64,000 nucleotides of DNA. Origin: Candidatus Laterigemmans baculatus (GTDB lineage: Bacteria > Planctomycetota > Planctomycetia > Pirellulales > Pirellulaceae). Under the pieces are notes generated by a model that worked only from the letters and a program-made list of their open reading frames with translations, was not told the DNA's origin and made no database searches. The position numbers and the translations under genes were made by a program. The stretch covers positions 62,001 through 126,000 of the forward strand of contig NZ_WRPR01000112.1 in the NCBI RefSeq assembly GCF_010367455.1. Direction: 5' to 3'. Positions 57,296 through 64,000 of the stretch are shown one piece after another. How positions within the stretch are numbered: the stretch's first letter is position 1; every line of letters starts with the position of its first letter.

Positions 57296-58180
57296 TCAGG
57301 GCGAATCGTCGGGGCCGAGCGAGCGGATCTGCTGGAGGAACGTGGACATCGACGGCGTTCGCTTGCTGACTTCCGGTTCCATGCAGCCCATGATCGCCCG
57401 GGCGAGAATCGGGTTCAGATCCGGACGGTACTGGAGGATGTCGACCGCTTCGGCCGTATCGTGCTGCAGAGCGGCGCGGCCGGTCGTATCGCCCGAGGGC
57501 CAAGGGAACTCAAAGGTGGTGACGCAGTAGGCGGTGACGCCGAAAGCGAACACGTCGACCCGCTGGTCGGTGACGCGGCGGCGGACGATCTCCGGAGCCA
57601 TGTAGAGCGGCGTCCCGGTCCGGTTACCCGGTTGCATGAAGACCCCTTTGGCTGGGACGGTCAGCCCGAAGTCGATCAGCTTCAGCCCCGTAATGCCTGG
57701 CAAGCAGATAAAGTTCCGCGGGCAAACGTCGCGGTGAATGTAGCCCTGGGCGTGCACGTACTCGATCGCTTCGGCCATCTGGCGGATCAGCATTAAACGC
57801 TTGCCGCGAAGCTGATCCTCGGCCCGTTTTTGGACCAGTTGCTGCAGCCCGGGGCCTTCGATGAACTCCATGATCAGGTAGTGCTGACCCTTGGTCGTCA
57901 TCCCCGCTTCGTACGTTTTCATCACCCGGGGGTGGTCCATCTCGAGAGCGATTTGGCCCTCGGTCGGTTTTCCTTGGCCTTTGAAGCGGGCTTCGAAGAG
58001 GGCGAACTTCTCGGGGTCGCAGAGCTTGAGCGCGACGATCCGGCCATCGGTGCGGTCGCGGACGACGCTGACGTCCCCCATCGTGCCGCTGACGCTCGAG
58101 CGGAGGCGCTCGAAACGCGCCTCGACGTCCAGCTTCTTCTGTGACTTGAAAACCGAGCGAAGAGAATCGAGAAAGCTCAC
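57296..58180 (-). CDS. Ser/Thr protein kinase with altered catalytic loop
   Basis: The 294-residue protein starts at GTG 58180. It keeps VALKLCD (ATP-anchoring lysine), HRD and DFG motifs, GTPLYMAPEI (activation segment end) and a C-lobe to about residue 285. The catalytic loop reads HRDVCPRN, with cysteine where canonical HRDLKPEN kinases have lysine, and the glycine loop is degenerate (SGTMGDVSVV). Activity is uncertain; it may be weak or structural. There is no membrane helix or sensory domain. It lies 24 bases downstream of accD, so it probably shares its transcript. Confidence 0.88.
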   Translation of the reverse strand: MSFLDSLRSVFKSQKKLDVEARFERLRSSVSGTMGDVSVVRDRTDGRIVALKLCDPEKFALFEARFKGQGKPTEGQIALEMDHPRVMKTYEAGMTTKGQHYLIMEFIEGPGLQQLVQKRAEDQLRGKRLMLIRQMAEAIEYVHAQGYIHRDVCPRNFICLPGITGLKLIDFGLTVPAKGVFMQPGNRTGTPLYMAPEIVRRRVTDQRVDVFAFGVTAYCVTTFEFPWPSGDTTGRAALQHDTAEAVDILQYRPDLNPILARAIMGCMEPEVSKRTPSMSTFLQQIRSLGPDDSP

Positions 58181-58204
58181 GCGCGTGGATCCTGCAGGGA
58201 AAGA

Positions 58205-59116
58205 CTACTTGCCACAGTAATCGATCGCGCGGGCGATTTCGCTCTTCAAGTTTTTGCGGGTCACGATCCGGTCGATGTAGCCGTGTTCGAGCAGAAATTC
58301 GCTGGTTTGGAAGCCTTCGGGGAGTTCAATGCCGATCGTCGCCTTGATCGTCCGCGGGCCGGCGAAACCGATCAGCGCTTTGGGTTCGGCAAAGACCAAG
58401 TCGCCGAGCGAAGCGAAGCTGGCGGCGACCCCGCCCATCGTGGGATTCGTCAGCACGCTGATGAACAGTCCCCCGGCCTGGTCGTACCGGGCAAGCGCCG
58501 CCGAGACTTTGGCCATCTGCATCAGCGAGAGGATACCCTCGTGCATCCGCGCCCCGCCGCCGGAGCCACTGATGATGATCAGCGGCATGTTCTCGCGGGT
58601 CGCCCACTCGATCAGCCGGGTGAGCCGTTCGCCGACGACCGATCCCATGCTCCCCATGATGAAGGCCGAGTCGGTGACCGCGAACGCGACCCGCCGGGCG
58701 CGAATCATCCCGGTGCCGGTGATCGCCGCGTCGGTCAGTCCGGTCCGTCGCTGCTCGGACAGCAGGCGCTCGGAATATCGCTTGCGGTCGGCGAACTCGA
58801 GCGGATCGGTCGGCCGCAGATGCTCGTCCATCGGCTCGAAGGTCCCCTCGTCGAGGACCTGGGCGATCCGCTCTCGAGCCGAGACGTAAAAGTGGTGCTC
58901 GCACTTGGGGCAAACATTCGCCCGCCGCTCGACCTCTTTGCGGTACACCGAGGCGGAACAGCCTGGACACTTGATCCATAGCCCCTCGGGAACTCCCCGT
59001 TTTTTAGGGGAGGTCGCGGAGCCATTTTCAGCTCCGTTCTCCGCGGCGGAAGAAGAACCATTCACCGCGTCGAGGTTCGACGAAGCAGACGAAGAGGGGT
59101 TGTCGACGGTCGCCAT
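58205..59116 (-). CDS. accD: Acetyl-CoA carboxylase carboxyltransferase subunit beta
   Basis: A 303-residue subunit of acetyl-CoA carboxylase that transfers CO2 from carboxybiotin to acetyl-CoA with AccA. The N-terminal zinc finger has CPGC and CPKC, then [21 protein letters not shown] and the GFAGPRTI oxyanion loops of the crotonase fold. It has the usual length with an extra charged N-terminal stretch. The kinase gene follows 24 bases later. Confidence 0.96.
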   Translation of the reverse strand: MATVDNPSSSASSNLDAVNGSSSAAENGAENGSATSPKKRGVPEGLWIKCPGCSASVYRKEVERRANVCPKCEHHFYVSARERIAQVLDEGTFEPMDEHLRPTDPLEFADRKRYSERLLSEQRRTGLTDAAITGTGMIRARRVAFAVTDSAFIMGSMGSVVGERLTRLIEWATRENMPLIIISGSGGGARMHEGILSLMQMAKVSAALARYDQAGGLFISVLTNPTMGGVAASFASLGDLVFAEPKALIGFAGPRTIKATIGIELPEGFQTSEFLLEHGYIDRIVTRKNLKSEIARAIDYCGK

Positions 59117-59320
59117 GGCAGCAGTCGGAGTTTCCAGCTAGCGCGGTAGAGGATCGAAAACGCAGGATCGCCTCAAGTGTCGGCGAGCGGCCCGCAAGAG
59201 GTCAAACCCAATGCGGGCGTTTCTGCCCCAAGCTCGATTGTTAAACCAGTGTATCTTGAACCCGTGCCCGGTTCTGCGGCAATTTCGCGACGCCCACTCG
59301 CCGCCGGGCCGGAATCTTCA

Positions 59321-59392
59321 TCAGCCGCCACGCGCTAGCGTCCGGTTCGCACGGCGTTTTCGGGAACCGGGGGCTAGCGCCCGGCGGCTGAT
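59321..59392. repeat. Palindromic repeat family A copy
   Basis: TCAGCCGCCACGCGCTAGCG at the left, GGCTAGCGCCCGGCGGCTGA at the right, about 72 bp. It lies between accD and the prfB end. The rest of the gap 59117-59438 has no gene. Confidence 0.88.
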
Positions 59393-59438
59393 TTTGCCAT
59401 CTACCAACGCAATGCGGTACTGCCGTTCAGCGCGCCCC

Positions 59439-60582
59439 TCACTCGGCCGCTCCGGCTTTCTCCGAGGCTTGGCCGTCGACTTCTCCGTCGCGGGCTCGCC
59501 ATTCGAGGTAGCTGTCGAGGAAGCCCTGCAACTCGCCTCCGTCGAGCACGGCATGGAAGCTGCCCGCGTAGTGCCCGGTCCGCGCGTCCTTGACCCGCTG
59601 GTCGGGATGCAGGAAGTAATTGCGGATTTGGCTGCCAAAACCGGTGCGGGCCCGCTTGGCATATTTGTCCGCCTGTTCGGCCTCGCGGCGTTCTTCCTCG
59701 ATTCGGGCCATCCGAGCCCGCAGCATCTTCCAGGCCGTGGCCCGGTTCTGGTGCTGGCTCCGTTCGCTCTGGCAGGTGGCGACGATTCCGGTCGGGATGT
59801 GCGTCAAGCGAATCGCGCTGTCGGTCTTGTTGACGTGCTGACCCCCTGCTCCGCTGGCCCGAAAGCGGTCCTCGCGGACATCCTTTTCGTGGATTTCCAC
59901 CTCGACCGAGTCGTCCAGCTCTGGAGAAACCGAGACGGCTGCAAAGCTCGTTTGGCGTTTGCCTTCGCTGTTGAAGGGGCTGATGCGGACCAACCGGTGC
60001 ATCCCCTCCTCGCCCTTCAAGTATCCGTAGGCGAGCGGCCCGCGGACGGCGATCGTGGCGTGGTTGATGCCCGCTTCCTCGTTGTCCTGGCGGTCGAGCA
60101 ACGAAACGCTGTAATCGTGGCTGGCGGCCCAGGCCGAGTACATCCGCAGCAACATCTCGGCCCAGTCGTTGGCGTCGGTGCCGCCGTCGCGGGCGTTGAT
60201 CGTCAGCAACGCGCCGGCGTCGTCATTCGGTCCGCTGAGCAGCGCTTTGAGCTCCAGCGCGCTCAGCACCTCCTCGAGCCGCTCGATTTCGCCCCGGACT
60301 TCCCCGACCAACTCGGGCTCCTCTTCGGCCATCTCCAGCATCGCTTGCAGGTCCTCGGCCGCTGCAAACGCTTCGCCCATCGGACCGGTAAGTCCCTTGA
60401 GCCCTTTCAGCTGAGCGACCGTTGCCTGAGCCCGTTCCTGGTTGTTCCAGAAATCGGGTTGCCCCATCCGCTGCTCGATCTCGTCGACGAGCTGACGCTT
60501 GTTGGCGTAGTCAAAGACTGTCTCGGAGAGAGGCCAAACGATCCTGAATCTCGGCGGCGCGGTCGTACAGTGCAGATTCCAT
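59439..60582 (-). CDS. prfB: Peptide chain release factor 2 with programmed +1 frameshift
   Basis: RF2 ends translation at UGA and UAA. The start is the ATG at 60582; 23 codons run to CTT (60516-60514), then an in-frame TGA (60513-60511) followed by C. Shifting +1 gives CTT-GAC-TAC and continues in the second frame to the stop at 59439, for 380 residues. The later part has the peptide anticodon SPF in RISPFN and the GGQ motif GAGGQHVNKTD. The site matches the classical autoregulatory CTT TGA C. The Shine-Dalgarno-like stimulator upstream is weak here (CCGAGA). It is divergent from mnmA. Confidence 0.93.
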
Positions 60583-60793
60583 GAAAAGCCCGCTGCGAAA
60601 GAATGGGGGGAAGTGGAGTGGAGCAGCCCGTGCGGAGAAGTCTCGAGTGTCGAACTCGAGCGACCTACGTTACGTTGAATATAGCGAAAGGGATCGCCCA
60701 CCCAACGGGGTCAACTGGCCAACGGGGTCAACGGGGCAACTGGCCAACAACTCCCACCTCACCCACTCTCCTCCACTCGACGCACGACAGAAC

Positions 60794-61948
60794 ATGGCAC
60801 GGATCGTATTGGCAATGAGCGGAGGGGTGGACAGCAGCGTCGCTGCGCACCTGCTCCGCGAGGCGGGACACGATCTGGTCGGCGTGTTCATGCGGCACGG
60901 CGAGGAATCGGTCGAAGCCTGCCGGAGCGACGACGGCGGCGCTTCGCCACTGCTGCCGATCCTCCACGGGAGGGGGGCTGGGAGTGGGAGAGCCGATCAC
61001 AAACAGGGTTGCTGCAGCGCTTCGGATGCGGCCGATGCGCGGCGGGTCGCCGACGCCCTGGGGATCCCGTTCTACGCCCTCAACCTGCAGAAAGATTTTC
61101 GCCGCATCGTCGATTACTTTGTCGACGATTACACCCGCGGGCGGACTCCGAACCCGTGCGTGATGTGCAACAACTGGATCAAGTTCGGGCGGTTGTTCGA
61201 GTATGCCGACGGGGTCGACGCCGATTTCGTCGCCACCGGCCACTACGCCCGGATGGGGCGCGATTCGCAGGGCCGAGCGATGCTGCTTCGCGGTCGAGAC
61301 AGTTCCAAGGACCAGTCGTACGCCCTGTTCGGCGTCGAGGCGTCGAGGCTCGAGCGGATGCTGTTGCCGGTGGGAGATTTTGAAAAGAGCAAGATCCGCA
61401 GTCGCGCCGCTGAACTCGGTCTGGGAGTCGCCGAAAAGCGGGACAGCCAAGAAATTTGCTTCGTGACCTCCGGGCACCATTCGGAGTTCGTCCGCAGCCG
61501 TCGCGGCGCCGATGCCCCGTCGACTGCGGGAGAAATCGTCACGACCGATGGCCGCACGGTCGCCGAGCACGCGGGGATCGAAGGCTTTACCGTCGGCCAA
61601 CGCAAAGGCTTAGGCGTGGCGCTCGGCGAGCCGCATTTCGTGGTCCGCATCGAACCCGAAACCCGGCGGGTCGTGATCGGCGACCGCGAGGCGCTGCTCC
61701 GTCCAGGGCTGCTCGCCAACGAGGCCAATTGGCTCGTCGATCCCCAGGAACTGCCGCCGCGGTGCGAAGTGCAGATTCGCTATAACGGGGAGCCCCAAGC
61801 GGCGACCGTGACGCTTGACGTTGCCGACCCCAGGCAGTTCACGGTCGAGTTTGAGCAGCCGCAAGCGGGGGTCGCCCCCGGCCAAGCAGCGGTCGTCTAC
61901 TCGGGCGACCGCGTCCTCGGAGGCGGTTGGATCGAGCATTCGCTGTGA
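60794..61948 (+). CDS. mnmA: tRNA-specific 2-thiouridylase
   Basis: The product of 384 residues adds sulfur to U34 of tRNAs for Lys, Glu and Gln. The PP-loop is AMSGGVDSSVAA at residues 7-18; catalytic cysteines are in TPNPCVMCNN and QEICFV; and GHYARMG follows. The start ATG at 60794 gives the ATP-binding N terminus; codons upstream are low complexity. An insertion of about 35 residues after FMRHGEE (rich in Gly, Ser) is longer than in E. coli. The upstream gap holds direct repeats TGGCCAACGGGGTCAAC. Confidence 0.95.
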   Translation: MARIVLAMSGGVDSSVAAHLLREAGHDLVGVFMRHGEESVEACRSDDGGASPLLPILHGRGAGSGRADHKQGCCSASDAADARRVADALGIPFYALNLQKDFRRIVDYFVDDYTRGRTPNPCVMCNNWIKFGRLFEYADGVDADFVATGHYARMGRDSQGRAMLLRGRDSSKDQSYALFGVEASRLERMLLPVGDFEKSKIRSRAAELGLGVAEKRDSQEICFVTSGHHSEFVRSRRGADAPSTAGEIVTTDGRTVAEHAGIEGFTVGQRKGLGVALGEPHFVVRIEPETRRVVIGDREALLRPGLLANEANWLVDPQELPPRCEVQIRYNGEPQAATVTLDVADPRQFTVEFEQPQAGVAPGQAAVVYSGDRVLGGGWIEHSL

Positions 61949-62015
61949 GCTGACGTACGTTTGAAATGACTGCCCCCCTCCCCAATTAGCCAGTGCACCG
62001 GAAAGCCGATTTTCG

Positions 62016-62942
62016 ATGGGTCTGTACGATCGCGACTACAGCCAGTTTGACGACGGAGGCGAGCCTCGCTTCGGAGGCCGGCTGGCGAGCCACCCCGCCT
62101 GGTTGATCATCCTGGTCATCAACGTAGCGGCCTTCCTGATCAACGGGTTGTTCTTCAACCGCAGCGACTCGTTGACGACGACCCTCAGCGTCCACGACGA
62201 GACGCTGTACCAGCCGTGGATGTGGTGGCGGTGGTTGACCTACGGTTTTGCCCACGGCGATTTGAATCACATCTTCTTCAACATGCTCGGGTTGTTCTTC
62301 TTCGGGTCGGCGATGGAACGGCGCTTGGGGAAGGCGGAGTTCACTCGCTTTTATCTGTTGGCGATCGTCGCCGGCGGCGTCGTCTACTCGCTGCTGACCG
62401 CTCTGGCAGCAGCCGGAGCCGATGCGCCTCAGGTCCGCTCGTTGATGCTCGGAGCCTCGGGAGCCGTGGCGGCCGTCACGATTCTGTTTTGCTTTTGCTA
62501 TCCGCACGCCAAGATCCTGCTGTTCTTCGTACTCCCGGTCAAAGCCTGGATCGTCGGCGTGTTGTTCGTGGCGATGAACCTCTTGGGAGCCCTCGGGGGA
62601 CGCGGCGAAGCCCAAGTCGACTCGACGGCGTTCGAAGTCCACTTGGCTGGGGTCGCATTCGCCGCGGCGTATTACCTCGGCGGCTGGAATCTCGGGACCG
62701 CGCTGCCGGACTGGCTGGGAGGATCTTCAGGAGGTTCTTCAGGAGGGTTCGCTGGCGGGCTGCGGGACCGGTTCCGCTCGCGGCCCAAGCTGCGGTTGCA
62801 CGACCCGGACAAAAAGCTCGCCAAGGAAGCGGCCGAAGCGGATCGCATCCTCCAGAAGATTCACGATTCGGGCGAAGCGAGTCTGACTGCCGCCGAGCGT
62901 CGCCTGCTCGAACGCTACAGCCGACGCATTCGCGGGAAGTAA
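62016..62942 (+). CDS. Rhomboid family intramembrane serine protease
   Basis: A 308-residue protein with six or so transmembrane helices. The serine of the GASGAV motif near residue 150 and the histidine in FEVHLAGVAFAAAYYLGGW (about 210) form the expected dyad; WRWLTYGFAHGDLNHIFFNMLGLFFFG is the usual second-helix pattern. The C-terminal 80 residues are a charged soluble tail (SGGSSGG linker, then a helical end). It cleaves within or near membrane helices; the substrate is unknown. The downstream cytochrome gene starts two bases after its stop. Confidence 0.93.
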   Translation: MGLYDRDYSQFDDGGEPRFGGRLASHPAWLIILVINVAAFLINGLFFNRSDSLTTTLSVHDETLYQPWMWWRWLTYGFAHGDLNHIFFNMLGLFFFGSAMERRLGKAEFTRFYLLAIVAGGVVYSLLTALAAAGADAPQVRSLMLGASGAVAAVTILFCFCYPHAKILLFFVLPVKAWIVGVLFVAMNLLGALGGRGEAQVDSTAFEVHLAGVAFAAAYYLGGWNLGTALPDWLGGSSGGSSGGFAGGLRDRFRSRPKLRLHDPDKKLAKEAAEADRILQKIHDSGEASLTAAERRLLERYSRRIRGK

Positions 62943-62944
62943 GT

Positions 62945-64000
62945 TTGAATCCCCCCGACCTTCATTTTGCACCGCTCGCTCGCCTTGCCTATCAGGTCGA
63001 GCGGTCTCAGCAGCGCCGTCGGGCCCGCTCGCTCCGTCGGTTGCGGAGGCGCGGGGTCGCTCACTGGATCTGGATCGCCGCCGCCTCGCTGCTGCTCGTC
63101 GCCGCGGGCGTATTCGCGGATTACTGGCGGACGCTGCCGCCGGAGACGGTGGCGACCTACGTCGGCCGCTCCGCGTGCATCGATTGCCACCAGGAAGAGG
63201 CGGCCGCCTACGACGGTTCGCACCACGACCTGGCGATGGATTTGGCGACCGAGGCGACGGTCCTCGGAGATTTCAACGATGCGACGTTCGAGCATCACGG
63301 GATCGTCAGCCGCATGTTTCGCGACGGTGAGCGGTTCCTGATCCACACCGAAGGCCCCGACGGCGAGATGAGCGACTTCGAGATCAAGTACGTCTTCGGG
63401 GTCGAGCCGCTGCAGCAGTACATGGTCGAGTTCGATCGCGACGCTGCGACGCCCGAGAATGCCGACGCCCGCGTGCAGGTGCTGCGGATCAGCTGGGATA
63501 CCGAACGGGGCGAGTGGTTTTACTTGGCGCCTCCCGATGTCGATGAGAAGCTCGCCCCGGAGGACGACCTGCACTGGACCGGCATCGCTCAGCGCTGGAA
63601 CACGATGTGCGCCGACTGCCACTCGACGAATCTCGTGGCCGGCTTCGATCCCAAAGCGAACCGCTATCACACCACGTTTTCCGAGATCGACGTGAGCTGT
63701 GAAGCGTGCCACGGTCCGGGCAGCACGCACGTGACGCTGGCCCGCCGCAAATCGCTGTTCTGGGACCGGCACCTCGGCTACGGACTGGCGACGCTCAAGG
63801 GGGAAAGCAACGAGCCGCAGATTCAGGCCTGCGCCCCGTGCCACAGCCGGCGTGGGCCGATCGCTCCTGGTTTCCAGCCCGGCAACCAGTTCTGCGACTT
63901 CTATGATCCGTCGCGGCTCAGCGAGACGCTCTATCACGATGACGGTCAGATCTTGGATGAGGTGTATGAGTTTGGCTCGTTCACCCAGAGCAAGATGTAT
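62945..64000 (+). CDS. Multihaem c-type cytochrome, partial at the window end
   Basis: The frame is open to base 64000. The start TTG at 62945, two bases after the rhomboid stop, is the only start that gives the full signal anchor (HWIWIAAASLLLVAAGVFAD at about residues 40-59). Four haem sites are seen so far: CIDCH, CADCH, CEACH, CAPCH. Between haems one and two the sequence matches the planctomycete multihaem/TPR cytochrome family (TFEHHGIVSRMFRDG, WDTERGEWFYL). The haem face would be periplasmic. The TTG is low-frequency but fits the coupled position; upstream of it there are no better starts. Confidence 0.78.
   Translation, partial: MNPPDLHFAPLARLAYQVERSQQRRRARSLRRLRRRGVAHWIWIAAASLLLVAAGVFADYWRTLPPETVATYVGRSACIDCHQEEAAAYDGSHHDLAMDLATEATVLGDFNDATFEHHGIVSRMFRDGERFLIHTEGPDGEMSDFEIKYVFGVEPLQQYMVEFDRDAATPENADARVQVLRISWDTERGEWFYLAPPDVDEKLAPEDDLHWTGIAQRWNTMCADCHSTNLVAGFDPKANRYHTTFSEIDVSCEACHGPGSTHVTLARRKSLFWDRHLGYGLATLKGESNEPQIQACAPCHSRRGPIAPGFQPGNQFCDFYDPSRLSETLYHDDGQILDEVYEFGSFTQSKMY

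Overview
The window is GC-rich bacterial chromosome and looks like a planctomycete, most likely from the Pirellulaceae. The support for this is a DUF1559 pilin-like protein, a sulfatase plus the end of a HEAT-repeat protein typical of planctomycete sulfatases, sodium:solute symporter and CocE-type hydrolase genes, an fhcBADC cluster (tetrahydromethanopterin-linked C1 metabolism), multihaem cytochromes, a very long SecA, a Ser/Thr kinase with an odd catalytic loop, and many intergenic palindromic repeats. I see no phage, plasmid, CRISPR array or intact transposase gene.

Layout. 1-14.4 kb: accessory and exported functions (HEAT fragment, symporter, small lipoprotein, DUF1559 protein, a seven-haem cytochrome coupled to a membrane protein, sulfatase, CocE/NonD hydrolase, HEAT-like protein). 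14.5-23.2 kb: an acyltransferase-3 protein carrying an in-frame palindromic repeat, the overlapping operon fhcB-fhcA-fhcD-fhcC, two tandem purine nucleoside phosphorylases, and mscL with a zinc ribbon. 23.6-30.2 kb: a GltS-like permease and the secA-waaA pair. 30.6-37.3 kb: TPR protein, large anti-sigma/FecR-like membrane protein, small exported protein, HDOD protein. 37.3-43.2 kb: acyltransferase/acyl-AMP ligase fusion, secreted protein, pgk, a 70-residue protein and tRNA-Leu(CAG). 43.4-51.2 kb: rhodanese, a dehydroquinate-synthase-like cyclase, MoxR ATPase, rplM-rpsI, M16 protease, Rieske protein. 51.2-64 kb: GspF/PilC-like protein with a TlpA-type thioredoxin, DegT aminotransferase, trxA, a 50-residue membrane protein, coiled-coil protein, kinase and accD, prfB with a programmed +1 frameshift, mnmA, rhomboid protease, and a multihaem cytochrome running off the end.

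Translational coupling by stop/start overlap is common: fhcB/A/D/C, the seven-haem cytochrome and its upstream membrane gene, and the TlpA protein with GspF. The late cytochrome starts two bases after the rhomboid stop. Rho-independent terminators are clear after the lipoprotein, tRNA-Leu, rpsI, trxA and the 50-residue gene.

The features that most deserve follow-up are: (i) SecA, with four copies of a helical module where E. coli has one, plus a small beta-rich insertion before its second ATPase half; (ii) a 128-bp MITE-like element at 55171-55298 inserted inside another palindromic repeat, with terminal inverted repeats and a CTAG target duplication; (iii) several dispersed inverted-repeat families filling most of the longer gaps, one of which lies within the acyltransferase coding sequence; and (iv) the CTT-TGA-C frameshift site of prfB.
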